29,384 nucleotides of DNA from a virus. This document shows, piece by piece, positions 14,584 to 22,647 of this stretch. Below the pieces are notes generated by a model. That model saw nothing but the letters and a program-made list of their open reading frames with translations. It ran no database searches and was not told where the DNA came from. Positions within the stretch are counted from its first letter, which is position 1, and every line of letters starts with the position of its first letter. Location of the stretch: positions 1 to 29,384 of the IMG/VR virus record IMGVR_UViG_3300046791_000119; one strand, 5' to 3'. Position numbers and translations under genes: made by a program.

Positions 14584-15021
14584 TTAGCCGATAACGGTGA
14601 TGGACGAGTCCACCTTGAAGGTTGCGGTGGCTTCCATAACCCCGTCAACAGGTGCCGTGGTTTCGTAGCCTTTCACGTGGCCTAAGAAAGTCCATATGAT
14701 ATTATTGGGCCAGGTTACTTTGACGTGAACTTTGTTGGCGCCAGTTTGCAGCAACAAAATTAAATCTTCAGTTGGCGAACCGGGAACGCGGTTCATTACA
14801 CACGAGGCCTCGCCGCCTTCGATTAAGCCGCCGATATATTCGCGGGTGCGGCCGGGTGAGAGGTAGTGAGTCACCTCAACGTCGTCCACTTGTAGATTGG
14901 GCGGCGTTACGTCTTTAACCTCGACCAGAGAAAAGTAAACGCCGGGCGAGGTTGGTTTTTCAACTTGAACTTGCGTAGTCCAACCAATGATTGCGGTTGT
15001 CGGCGTGGTAGGCGATACCAT
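14584..15021 (-). CDS. Major tail tube protein, 145 aa
   Basis: The sequence has the short-strand composition of tail tube proteins. 'GVYFSLVEVKDVTPPNLQVDDVEVTHYLSPGRTREYIGGLIEGGEA' (residues about 27-72) contains the characteristic region where strands lead to a 'T.H..p..trEyi.Gl..gGe' pattern. The last strand run ends in 'MEATATFKVDSSITVIG'. It lies directly upstream of the tail chaperones and tape measure, the standard order. AGGAGG is seven bases before ATG 15021. Its product polymerises into the tube through which DNA passes. Confidence 0.85.
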   Translation of the reverse strand: MVSPTTPTTAIIGWTTQVQVEKPTSPGVYFSLVEVKDVTPPNLQVDDVEVTHYLSPGRTREYIGGLIEGGEASCVMNRVPGSPTEDLILLLQTGANKVHVKVTWPNNIIWTFLGHVKGYETTAPVDGVMEATATFKVDSSITVIG

Positions 15022-15032
15022 TAGAAAACCTC

Positions 15033-15593
15033 CTATGTACTGGCCGCTTGCCGGGCCGCCTTGCGGGCCAGGCGCGCCGCGGCCTTTTGAATCTCATTCC
15101 ATAGCTCGGATTTGATTAGCTCGAGTGCTTGCAAGGCGTTGGCGTCCCAGGCCGGCCGCATGTACGGTTGCGGGCCGTGGTGCACGGTGCCAAATTCTTG
15201 CATGTACGCTTGCGGCATTCGGCCTGGGCCGATCACCATAACCGCCGAGGTTATGGCGGGATCATCGCCGGCGGCCGCGGCGTTGGCCGCCCTGGCGGCG
15301 CTTTGCGCCTCGGCGCGCGTGGCGCCTTCCGACATGGCCTGTGCGAATGCCTGCTTGCCGGCGCTGCCGCCGGTGAACTTGATCTTTGAAACCGTGATGC
15401 TGTTTTTCAATTCGCCCGGCCGCGGCGGGCCTACCGGCGCCAGGTCAATCGCCATATCCAAGATAGGTTGCCCGGCCTTGACCAACGCCCGCCGCATAAC
15501 GTTTTTGCCGGTCGCCTTGGGCAATTCCTGCAGCGCCGTCTCGAGCTCGGCCAGGCCCTCGACTCGCAAGCTAGTGACAAGTTGAAGCGCCAT
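15033..15593 (-). CDS. HK97 gp10-like head-tail/tail component, 186 aa
   Basis: The N-terminus 'LVTSLRVEGLAELETALQELP' and the following 'MRRALVKAGQPILDMAIDLAP' are the hallmark of the HK97 gp10 family, where a helix follows a short strand. A later 'AYMQEFGTVHHGPQPYMRPAWD' is its typical 'E.GT..h.a.PFmrPa' end motif. Between them is an Ala-rich, probably loop-like insertion ('AQSAARAANAAAAGDD') that lengthens the protein compared with usual members. It acts at the head-tail interface or in tail completion. Its start overlaps the previous stop by one base. Confidence 0.85.
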   Translation of the reverse strand: MALQLVTSLRVEGLAELETALQELPKATGKNVMRRALVKAGQPILDMAIDLAPVGPPRPGELKNSITVSKIKFTGGSAGKQAFAQAMSEGATRAEAQSAARAANAAAAGDDPAITSAVMVIGPGRMPQAYMQEFGTVHHGPQPYMRPAWDANALQALELIKSELWNEIQKAAARLARKAARQAAST

Positions 15594-16018
15594 TAGTTTC
15601 GCTCGTTATGCCAGAGGAAAAAATCGCGCCCCATCGTGTAGAGTTTGGTCGTGTCGTCAAAAGCTTCGCTCGATAGGTTGGAATGAAATATTCCCTGTAC
15701 CGTGCAAACCTCGGCCGGTGAGCCGCCGAAAGTAACGTCGCCGGCAAAACCAGAAATATGTTCGTGCACTAGGTTGGCCAGGTGCGCGGCGCTGTCGGTT
15801 GACCGCGATAGCGAGTCGATCTGGAACCGCGTCTGCATTAGCCAAGACGGGCCGCGGTAGTGGTAGATTTCGCTTTCGCTTATGCGGTGAAAAACGATCG
15901 AATCCCTTATTTCACCTTGCGGCAATAGTACCGTAAAAACCCGACTGCCGACTATGGCGACAATATCGGGGTTAGCCAGGATCAGCGCCCGCAAACCTGG
16001 CCTAGCGTCAACCAGCAT
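15593..16018 (-). CDS. DUF3168-type tail completion protein, 141 aa
   Basis: The N-terminus 'DARPGLRALILANPDIVAIVGSRVFTVLLPQG' has the DUF3168 beginning, where a short helix is followed by a loop with a VG..V......P pattern. The region 'RFQIDSLSRSTDSAAHLANLV' matches the family's middle part. Members close the top of the tail at the connector and are placed just before the gp10 family and tube genes, as here. Start ATG 16018 directly abuts the stop of the methyltransferase gene. Confidence 0.8.
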   Translation of the reverse strand: MLVDARPGLRALILANPDIVAIVGSRVFTVLLPQGEIRDSIVFHRISESEIYHYRGPSWLMQTRFQIDSLSRSTDSAAHLANLVHEHISGFAGDVTFGGSPAEVCTVQGIFHSNLSSEAFDDTTKLYTMGRDFFLWHNERN

Positions 16019-16693
16019 CTATTCCGCCCTCCGCTTGAAGGCAAAGGCGCCTATATCCTCGCGCCCCGCTATTATTTCCATTTCGCTTTCGCTTACCAGG
16101 TCAAAGCCGAGGCAGTGCAAGGCGCCAATCAGGCCGCCGCGGGTAAAATACCAACAATGTTCGTCCGGCCGGTAATGTTTGGAGCGTAAAGCGTGCTCGG
16201 CGTCGGTAAAAATAGGCAATGCCAGGAACAACCACTTTTGCACCTTGGCCAATAGCGGGCGAAAGTCGCGGATATGTTCGAGCACGTCCCATAAAGACAA
16301 GGCCGGAACCGGGCCATGATAGGGGTTAAGCCATAGGCCGCGCCGCTTTAGCCAGGCCACGCCGGCCGGGTTAATATCAAAGCCGAACGTCGAATGCGGA
16401 ACCGAGGCGTTGCGCCGCTCGATAAAGGCGCCGCAACCGATGCCGACGTCTATGAGCATTTCGCGGTGCATATGCTCATAAACAAAGGCTACGCGCTGGC
16501 GCATAAGCGTTTGGCCGATCGGCGAGGCCGCCTGGCGGGCGAACCGATCAAAGTAATCCTGGTCATAAGGCGCGCCCTCAATAGGCAGGTAGCCAATTCC
16601 TAATTGGCTAAACCATTGCAGGCTTGGTTGCGAACCTGGCCGCCATACCAGGTCAAAAATTGCGGCATTAAATCGGGAATGGTTTTCTCGCAT
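16019..16693 (-). CDS. SAM-dependent methyltransferase, 224 aa or longer
   Basis: A class I methyltransferase motif I is clear ('LIDVGIGCGAF', the SAM-binding Gly loop), followed by 'TFGFDINPAGVAWL' with the acidic strand-2 residue. A motif IV-like 'LSLWDVLEHI' follows. The later 'SKHYRPDEHCWYFTRGGLI' is also typical of small-molecule or sugar methyltransferases that accompany glycosyltransferases. I start at ATG 16693; ATG 16714 is also possible, and either overlaps the upstream glycosyltransferase by about 100 bases, so the true start may be internal. It is the third gene of a sugar-modification-like cassette inserted between head closure and tail completion genes. The substrate is unknown. 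Confidence 0.75.
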   Translation of the reverse strand: MRENHSRFNAAIFDLVWRPGSQPSLQWFSQLGIGYLPIEGAPYDQDYFDRFARQAASPIGQTLMRQRVAFVYEHMHREMLIDVGIGCGAFIERRNASVPHSTFGFDINPAGVAWLKRRGLWLNPYHGPVPALSLWDVLEHIRDFRPLLAKVQKWLFLALPIFTDAEHALRSKHYRPDEHCWYFTRGGLIGALHCLGFDLVSESEMEIIAGREDIGAFAFKRRAE

Positions 16694-17487
16694 TGGTGGC
16701 GCATATCGGTGCATGGGCAGAAAACCTCCGGTTTGGCGAAGCCGATGCGGCTTAGGTCTAGGCGCGGATCGGTGATTCTAGCCGGCGCGTTGTGGCCGCC
16801 CTGGCCGCCGAGCACGATAAAACAGGGACGCTTTAAGGCGATCGCCGCCGGGACAATCCAACCGACGCCGCCCAGGATCAGCGCCGCGCTGGCCGCCAGC
16901 GATAACATATCCATCACCGGCAATTCTCCCAGGCAAAAAACGCTATCGGCCTTGGGCGGGTCGCCGACAAACCACTCGGCGCGGTCGGCGACGTCGGCCA
17001 CCGTGACGATATGGTGCGAAGGCCGCAGGTAATCGCATATTGCGGCGATATATTCCGGCCGCGGGTTGCGCGCCTCGTTTAGCCATTCGGTTCGCGCGGT
17101 AACCGGGCGCACGAATACGATCGGCTTTTGCGATACGATCGGCGGTGGCGGCAATGGCGGCAAGTCGAAATAGTCGGGATTCAACTTGGTGTTAAAACAT
17201 TCCTCGAATGCGTTGATAATCGAGCCGCCAGAAAGATTATAGGCAACGCGGCGTTGGCCGCCTTGCGGACCTGGCGCCCAAACGTCGGCCGGCGTGCGCA
17301 CCATGTTCTTGGCCTGCGTGCGAAGAATGCTTTGCTTTTTTACCAACTTGATCGGCAGGTCAGAATACAATTGCGGCCACGGCGTTTCTAAATAAACCTC
17401 GTAGAGTCCCATGACCGCGCGGATAAAAGGCCGTTGAAAAATGTTATCGCCGAGGCCGTGCATACCAATGTAATGCCGTTGGTTCAT
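16600..17487 (-). CDS. GT9-like glycosyltransferase, 295 aa
   Basis: The N-terminus 'HYIGMHGLGDNIFQRPFIRAV' matches the heptosyltransferase/GT-B beginning, where G-GD--- lies in the first Rossmann loop. 'PIVFVRPVTARTEWLNEARNPRPEYIAAICDYL' starts the second half. The acceptor/donor region with 'SAALILGGVGWIVPAAIALKRPCFIVLGG' follows GT9, where 'D.....P..H.A...g.P...lfG' is typical, and the final part is Cys-rich (residues about 260-275). Donor and acceptor cannot be told. It is the middle gene of a three-gene cassette with overlapping ends (ATGA with its upstream neighbour). Confidence 0.65.
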   Translation of the reverse strand: MNQRHYIGMHGLGDNIFQRPFIRAVMGLYEVYLETPWPQLYSDLPIKLVKKQSILRTQAKNMVRTPADVWAPGPQGGQRRVAYNLSGGSIINAFEECFNTKLNPDYFDLPPLPPPPIVSQKPIVFVRPVTARTEWLNEARNPRPEYIAAICDYLRPSHHIVTVADVADRAEWFVGDPPKADSVFCLGELPVMDMLSLAASAALILGGVGWIVPAAIALKRPCFIVLGGQGGHNAPARITDPRLDLSRIGFAKPEVFCPCTDMRHQCEKTIPDLMPQFLTWYGGQVRNQACNGLAN

Positions 17488-18113
17488 AGGCAGGCCTCGA
17501 GCGTGGCCGATGGAAAACAGGTGAGCGCACTATTCGGCGTTGCGTTGACGATGCGAATCGACGGCGGCAAAAGCCTCGCGGCGATGGTAAAGTTTTCCAG
17601 AAAAGTCGGGTACATGTTGGGATTGTTAAGCGGCCGCGGATGATTGCCGAAAAAGTGTTGTTTGCCCTCTACGGCGCGCATATCAAAGCCGACTAGGACA
17701 ACCTCGGCCACGCCGAACAATAGCGCCAGGTTAATCGCCTGGAAGCCGGAATTGGCGCCGTAGTGGATGCGCTCGGGGTTAAACGAAAAGCCTTCCGCCT
17801 CGGCGTGGACTCCATCGACCAGGTGTAAATCGTACGCCTGCGCGGTGTTTAACTTGTCGTTTAGCCGGCCCTGGTTGAAGTCGTGCGAGCTCCATTTCTC
17901 GCCGGCAAAGCCTTTGCAACCTTTATGGTGCGCCCACCATGCCGAGTCGCAGGCGTATAAAATGTCGGCCTTGGGCAAAAGCTTATAGGCGTCATTGACC
18001 GCGATTAGCCGATGCGTGGCCGCGGCCTGGCACCGCTCGGCCACCGCCGGCGTCAGTGACGGGCCGGTTGCGGCCACGATACACTTTGCACCTAGCCAGC
18101 GTTTTTCGATCAT
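17484..18113 (-). CDS. MptE/DUF115-like glycan- or nucleotide-associated protein, 209 aa
   Basis: The protein has a Rossmann-like core: 'KCIVAATGPSL' is followed by 'RLIAVNDAYKLLPKADILYACDSAWW' and later 'NSGFQAINLALLFGVAEVVLVGFDM'. The GPSL, VND and VLVGFDM elements are those of the MptE-like/DUF115 group, which includes proteins that lie in surface-glycan clusters. It ends with 'SALTCFPSATLEACL'. The overlaps with the head-closure gene and with the GT9-like gene (both ATGA) place it in the late mRNA. A role in making or transferring a sugar is inferred from the neighbours; biochemical activity is not shown. Confidence 0.65.
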   Translation of the reverse strand: MIEKRWLGAKCIVAATGPSLTPAVAERCQAAATHRLIAVNDAYKLLPKADILYACDSAWWAHHKGCKGFAGEKWSSHDFNQGRLNDKLNTAQAYDLHLVDGVHAEAEGFSFNPERIHYGANSGFQAINLALLFGVAEVVLVGFDMRAVEGKQHFFGNHPRPLNNPNMYPTFLENFTIAARLLPPSIRIVNATPNSALTCFPSATLEACL

Positions 18114-18484
18114 GGCACGTCGGCGCGGCGCGCGGCGATAATGGCCAGGCCCTCGCGCCGGCCTATCTCATTAACCGCCAGAATATCATAAAGCCGGTTG
18201 ACCGCGGTAAGCGCCGGCGGCGATCCGGCCTCGAGCGCCGGGTATATGACGCGATCGAGTGGAGATAGGTTGGCGACGTCGGCGCTATAGCGAATGCGAA
18301 ACTCAACTTGCTGCAGCGCCGCCACTTGCGGCGCATTGAACCGCTCGGTTCCTGCAACCGGCGCGTATGAGGCCGCGCGCCGTGTGATGATGGTTTGCCA
18401 ACCGGCAATAACCGCGCCCGAGTCCGACGTGGAATTGGTGGCGCGTTGAATATCAATAAGCCGGTCCAGTTTTCCCGCGCGCAT
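18110..18484 (-). CDS. Head closure / head-tail adaptor protein, 124 aa
   Basis: The beginning 'MRAGKLDRLIDIQRAT' is the hallmark of the SPP1 gp16/phage_H_T_join family, where a 'M..G.L..RI.I.......' strand starts a small beta-barrel. 'AGWQTIITRRAASYAPVAGTERFNA' and 'VEFRIRYSADVANLSPLDRVIYP' continue the family pattern, with R-x-x-x-x-x-x-P-x-D-R near the middle. The protein closes the connector after DNA packaging and offers a platform for the tail. ATG 18484 lies two bases after the previous stop. Confidence 0.85.
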   Translation of the reverse strand: MRAGKLDRLIDIQRATNSTSDSGAVIAGWQTIITRRAASYAPVAGTERFNAPQVAALQQVEFRIRYSADVANLSPLDRVIYPALEAGSPPALTAVNRLYDILAVNEIGRREGLAIIAARRADVP

Positions 18485-18486
18485 GT

Positions 18487-21400
18487 TTAGCCACTCCCTT
18501 GTCGCCGCGTCGGCGTCGGCGCCGCCGGCCTGGCCGGGTGTTGGTCGTCCGGCCGCGTCGGATTATCGGCCACCGGCCGCCGCGCCCAATAGCTCGTAGT
18601 ACTCCAAGCCGAATGCGCCTGGCGCCGATCGGTGCTCAATGCCACCGTAAAGTTGCCGGCCTGGCCAAAAGCCGAAACCCCGACTAGCGGTACGTAGCGG
18701 GCGCTCGGGCTCGAGACAATAAACAGGCCACGTTGCCCGGTCGCCGGCGCCGCCGTGAGCGTCTTGGCAACATTGGGAACGAGGCTCGCGGCCTGGCCGG
18801 TGGCCGTGGTGGCGGTGACCGTCTTGGCCGGATTGGGAACGAAACTCGCGCGCTGTCCGGTGGCAGTGACCGAAACAAGATTGACGTTGGCATTCGCGCC
18901 CACCGATACGCTGAAATTACCGCGTTGCGACGTCGCCGGCGCCGCGGTGAGGTTGACGTTGGCGTCAACGCGAATCGCGAACGTGTTGGTCTGGCCGGTG
19001 GCGATGGTGGCGGTAAGCGTCTTAGCCGGATTGGGAACCAGGCTCGCGGCCTGCCCGGTGGCTGGCGCCGCGGTAAGCGTCTTAGCTGGATTGGGAACCA
19101 GGCTCGCGGCCTGGCCGGTGGCGCTGGCCGAAACTAGATTGACGTTTGCATTGCCCGCCGCCGATACGCTGAAACTGGCGAATTGCCCCGTCGCCGGCGC
19201 CGCAATGAGATTAACGTTGGCGTCACCGCGCACCGTGAACGTGTTGGTCTGGCCGGTAGCCGGCGTTGCCGTAAGCGTCTTGGCTGGATTGGGAACGAAA
19301 CTCGCGCGCTGGCCGGTGGCCGGCGCCGCGACTAGCGAAACGCTGGCCGGAATGGAAACCGTAAACGCGCCTATTTGCGCGGTCGCCGGCGCCGCTACCA
19401 AATTGAAATTGATATTTCCCGCCGCCGATACGCTGAAATTACTGAATTGGCCGGTCGCCGGCGCCGCAATGAGATTAACGCTGGCGTCGCCGCGAATCGC
19501 GAAGGCGTTGGTTTGACCCGTCGCCGTAGTGGCAACGGGCGTCTTTGCAACGTTGGGAACGAAACTAGCGGCCTGGCCGGTGGCCGGCGCCGCGGTAAGC
19601 GTCTTATCGACTCTTGGCGTGAGGCTCGCGGCCTGGCCGGTGGCAGGCGCTGCAGTCAGCGTGACGCTGGCCGAACCGCTTACGGTAAACGAAGCGAACT
19701 GGCCCGTTGCCGAGGCCGCGGTAAGCGGTTTATCGACCGCCGGCGTAAAGGTTGCGCTTTGCCCGGTGGCGCTGACCGCGCTGAGGTTAACGTTGGTCGC
19801 CGAGGTGGCCGACACCGTGAACGAATTGAATTGTCCGGTGGCTGGCGCGGCAGTGAGCGCCTTATCAACCGCCGGTGTAAAGGTTGCGGCCTGCCCGGTT
19901 GCGGGCGCGGCGGTTAACGTCTTATCAACCGCGGGCGTAAAGGTTGCCCGCTGCCCGGTCGCCGGCGCCGCGACTAGCGAAATGCTGGCCGGAATGGAAA
20001 CCGTAAACGCAGCAATCTGGCCGGTTGCCGAGGCCGCGGTCAGTGGTTTGTCAACCGCCGGCGTAAAGGTTGCGCGCTGTCCGGTGGCGCTGACTGCAGT
20101 CAAGTTGACGTTAGTCGCCGAGGCGATCGAAACCGTGAATGAACTAAATTGCCCGGTGGCGCTTTGCGCCGTAAGCGGTTTGTCAACCGCCGGCGTAAAG
20201 GTTGCGGCCTGGCCGGTGGCGCTGACCGCGGTGAGATTAACGTTGGTCGCCGAGACAACCGAAACCGTGAATGAATTAAATTGCCCGGTGGCCGGCGCGG
20301 CGGTGAGCGTTTTCTGTACGTTAGGAACAAAAACACTTGTCTGCCCGGTGGCCGGCGCGGCGGTGAGCGAAATGTTTGAGCTTATCTGTAGCGAAAAAGT
20401 ATTTGTCTGCCCGTTTGCCGAAACACTTGTCGGCGTAATGTCCGTCCCCGCAGTGATCTTGAATGATACGGTGCCGAGAACGATGGCGCCCAACGCCGTG
20501 CCGCCAACTTGCTTGGCGCATGTTGGCGTAATGCTGGCGGTCGAACTTACCGTGCGATGGCCGATGGAGGATTGCGGCCAGAACGTAGAGCCCTGATTGA
20601 CGCCATAGACCGTTATTGCCTTGACGCTTGGCGATCCGTATTCCGGCAGGTCAGTAGTGCCAATCCCCGCCCAAGTAATCACTAATTCGTTTGCTTGCGC
20701 CAGCGTCCCGGTAGCGGGCGCGTTTACGCTTGCGGTGGTGACGGCCGGGTTAACATCTATTGCCGAGAACGGGCCTTTATAGGCCGCCGCGCAAATCGCC
20801 CGCGTACCTTGCGATGATAGATGGCCAATGGCTGTCAGAGTGCCGGCCGTGGTAACGATAGAGTAGTACGCCTCTCCGTTGTCGGTCCCGCTGGCACCGC
20901 TGCCGCATGCCGTGTAGGTGTTGCCTAGGTTGTCGGTTACTGATCCCGAAATTCCGCCTTGGGCAGCACAGACGACAAAGACAAGATCGTTAACGGCAAC
21001 GGTGGCAAAACCGTTAGCAGTCTTTGTTGTCCCGCCGCCGCCGGTTAGCGCGGTGGGAAGCGAAAAGACGCCAATACAATCGCCGGCGACATTGCTCGCA
21101 TTCAGTTTGCGGAAACTGGCGGTCTTGGTTGCGCCCGACGTACTGGCGCTGCTACCGATCGACGGCGTTTCGCCGGCTGTCGAGGAAACCAGATGAAAGA
21201 TATTCGCGCCCGATGCGGTATTCGCGCCGGTTCCGCTCGATGCTCCTATGCCGAGCGTATAAGGCGACGTTGCGGTATAGCTCGCCGCCGCGCCGCCGTT
21301 GCCTTGCCCCATAAGGCCGAAAATAACTTCATCGGCTTGCGATAGCGTTCCGCTCGCCGGACAGCCATATGGCGTCGTTGAGTCAGCTATAGAAAATATG

Positions 21401-21753
21401 TCTCGGTCGTTGGTGAAAGGATCGAATGGCCCTTCGATCACCGTGACAGCGAAACCAACGTCGCCTGCCGAACTTGGATGCGCCGCCGTTACTGTCGTTA
21501 GCGTGCCTGCCGAAGTCGCATAGGCAAAGAACGAATACGGTCGGGCACCGCCTATTGTATTGTTGAAGTGCAGACGATGGTAGAAAGAGCCAAGATTGTC
21601 GGCCAGCGTAATGTCATTAAGGACAGCATTCTGTGCGTAGTTGGCGACGATAAGATCGCCAACGCTGACCGATACAGAGCCGGTCGCAGCTATACCAGTA
21701 CCGGGACTAGTGCTGTTGCCAGTTAGATTGCCGCGTAGTGCGCCAAAGGCCAT
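18487..21753 (-). CDS. Giant Ser/Thr/Ala-rich protein with 28 'ATGQ' repeats, 1088 aa
   Basis: The N-terminal part (residues 1-435) appears to contain two related beta-rich domains of about 215 residues. Each has a 'VSVGDLIVANY/VAVNDLVFVVC' element and later 'IEGPFDPF/YKGPFSAI' and 'GTLSQADEVIF/GTLAQANELVI'. From about residue 437 to 1045 come 28 repeats of roughly 20-24 residues around ATGQ, alternating 'KTLTAAPATGQ..TFTPAVD' with 'VNLTAVSATGQ..SFTVS' types. The C-terminal 40 residues are basic and Pro-rich. No enzyme motif is present. It is in the late head region, so it is probably a surface fibre or decoration protein. It does not belong to a family I recognise, and it directly precedes head closure and the sugar/methyl-transfer cassette. 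Confidence 0.75.
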   Translation of the reverse strand: MAFGALRGNLTGNSTSPGTGIAATGSVSVSVGDLIVANYAQNAVLNDITLADNLGSFYHRLHFNNTIGGARPYSFFAYATSAGTLTTVTAAHPSSAGDVGFAVTVIEGPFDPFTNDRDIFSIADSTTPYGCPASGTLSQADEVIFGLMGQGNGGAAASYTATSPYTLGIGASSGTGANTASGANIFHLVSSTAGETPSIGSSASTSGATKTASFRKLNASNVAGDCIGVFSLPTALTGGGGTTKTANGFATVAVNDLVFVVCAAQGGISGSVTDNLGNTYTACGSGASGTDNGEAYYSIVTTAGTLTAIGHLSSQGTRAICAAAYKGPFSAIDVNPAVTTASVNAPATGTLAQANELVITWAGIGTTDLPEYGSPSVKAITVYGVNQGSTFWPQSSIGHRTVSSTASITPTCAKQVGGTALGAIVLGTVSFKITAGTDITPTSVSANGQTNTFSLQISSNISLTAAPATGQTSVFVPNVQKTLTAAPATGQFNSFTVSVVSATNVNLTAVSATGQAATFTPAVDKPLTAQSATGQFSSFTVSIASATNVNLTAVSATGQRATFTPAVDKPLTAASATGQIAAFTVSIPASISLVAAPATGQRATFTPAVDKTLTAAPATGQAATFTPAVDKALTAAPATGQFNSFTVSATSATNVNLSAVSATGQSATFTPAVDKPLTAASATGQFASFTVSGSASVTLTAAPATGQAASLTPRVDKTLTAAPATGQAASFVPNVAKTPVATTATGQTNAFAIRGDASVNLIAAPATGQFSNFSVSAAGNINFNLVAAPATAQIGAFTVSIPASVSLVAAPATGQRASFVPNPAKTLTATPATGQTNTFTVRGDANVNLIAAPATGQFASFSVSAAGNANVNLVSASATGQAASLVPNPAKTLTAAPATGQAASLVPNPAKTLTATIATGQTNTFAIRVDANVNLTAAPATSQRGNFSVSVGANANVNLVSVTATGQRASFVPNPAKTVTATTATGQAASLVPNVAKTLTAAPATGQRGLFIVSSPSARYVPLVGVSAFGQAGNFTVALSTDRRQAHSAWSTTSYWARRPVADNPTRPDDQHPARPAAPTPTRRQGSG
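18619..20445 (-). repeat. Coding tandem repeat array, 28 units of about 60-72 bp
   Basis: The units encode about 20-24 residues centred on A-T-G-Q with variants ANGQ, ATAQ, ATSQ and AFGQ at some copies. Several neighbouring units are near-identical at DNA level, for example the two 'KTLTAAPATGQAASLVPNPA'-like units around 19.0-19.1 kb. The array is in frame throughout. Its antisense strand is open over long stretches, which explains large spurious ORFs on the plus strand. Confidence 0.85.
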
Positions 21754-21831
21754 TGGCTAACGTCTTTCGGCGTGACGAAATTGCCCTTTCGCCTTTTGCA
21801 ACATGGCGGCGCATTCGCCAACGACTCGGTT

Positions 21832-22296
21832 TTAAGCGATACGCAAAAGCGACGTGCCCGCTGCGTTAGCCGGAAGGATCAGCGTCAACGTTCCCGCGGT
21901 GACGGTTTGCGTGCCGGCAAAGTCACCGACATAAACCGATTTGCCCGCGCTTGTTGAATTGTAAAGCAGGCAAGCGATTGTCGAAAAGCTTGCCGACGTC
22001 CAATTCGGATTCACGCTCCAAGACCAAAAGGCGGTGGTGCCGGTGGAAGTCGGCGTTGTGTTTTGCGCCGCCGTCCAAAGGAAGCCGTTCGTGGTGTAGC
22101 CGCCGCCCGAGGCTACTTCGTCGGTGGTTGCCGTTTGCAGTTGCGATAGGTTCGTCGTCGAGGCGTCATAGGTTCGTGCGGCGCCCACTTTGCCGAGCGC
22201 CACGGCAAACACGTTGCCCGTCGTGGTGGTGAAGTTATGCGTCGCTGTTGCCAGTTCAACTTTGAAACTCGTAGTCATTGCGGTGGTGAAGGCCAT
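21832..22296 (-). CDS. Conserved-looking phage structural protein, 154 aa
   Basis: The start 'MAFTTAMTTSFKVELATATHNF' and later 'VFAVALGKVGAARTYDASTTNLS' and 'TSASFSTIACLLYNSTSAGKSVYV' match the layout of a widespread phage structural group that begins MAFTTAM.NSFK.EL. It ends in 'LPANAAGTSLLRIA'. This beta-rich protein usually lies among head or neck genes and is thought to be a minor decoration or fibre protein. No function is proven. GGGAG precedes ATG 22296 by nine bases. Confidence 0.7.
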   Translation of the reverse strand: MAFTTAMTTSFKVELATATHNFTTTTGNVFAVALGKVGAARTYDASTTNLSQLQTATTDEVASGGGYTTNGFLWTAAQNTTPTSTGTTAFWSWSVNPNWTSASFSTIACLLYNSTSAGKSVYVGDFAGTQTVTAGTLTLILPANAAGTSLLRIA

Positions 22297-22302
22297 TTGA
22301 TT

Positions 22303-22629
22303 TTACTCCCGGTAAAGTTTGCTCTCGGTGTCTAGAAGCGTATTGAAGTCCCGCGTCAGTATGGCGACAATGCTCGCCTTCAGTAGTGCTCGGTTTGCTA
22401 TGTTCTTTTCGTCGGCCACGAGTTTGAACATAAAATGAATCGTCTTGCGCGCCTGCGCGTAAAGGTCTTGCACCTGCGCCCGCATGGCGGCCATTTTGAC
22501 CGGGTTGGAATCCGGGTCGCATAAGTTATGCATCGACATTTCCGTTATCATTTCGACGGAATGGTTGCCGTTGTTAGTGATGAAAACGCGAACTTGTCCG
22601 TTGCCGGCTTTTGCTTCTACAGGTTGCAT
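22303..22629 (-). CDS. Hypothetical late protein, 108 aa
   Basis: A short strand region 'GQVRVFITNNGNHSVEMI' is followed by helices ('KMAAMRAQVQDLYAQARKTIHFMF', 'RALLKASIVAILTRDFNTLL'). It has no recognised motif, signal or membrane segment. AAAGGGAC lies about eight bases upstream of ATG 22629. Placement between the connector and a structural gene makes a minor virion or assembly role likely, but the sequence does not identify it. Confidence 0.7.
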   Translation of the reverse strand: MQPVEAKAGNGQVRVFITNNGNHSVEMITEMSMHNLCDPDSNPVKMAAMRAQVQDLYAQARKTIHFMFKLVADEKNIANRALLKASIVAILTRDFNTLLDTESKLYRE

Positions 22630-22647
22630 TGTTAGTCCCTTTCTAAG

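Noticed and set aside
18619-20445. Regular repeats that could suggest a CRISPR array
   Set aside because: Repeats have no spacers, vary in sequence, have unit lengths in multiples of three and keep one reading frame, so they are coding repeats.
18755-20596. Two long plus-strand ORFs (253 and 355 residues) with VAGAAVS-type repeats
   Set aside because: They are the antisense of the in-frame ATGQ repeat array; the regular codon pattern removes stops from that strand. They have no ribosome-binding sites and lie within the leftward operon.
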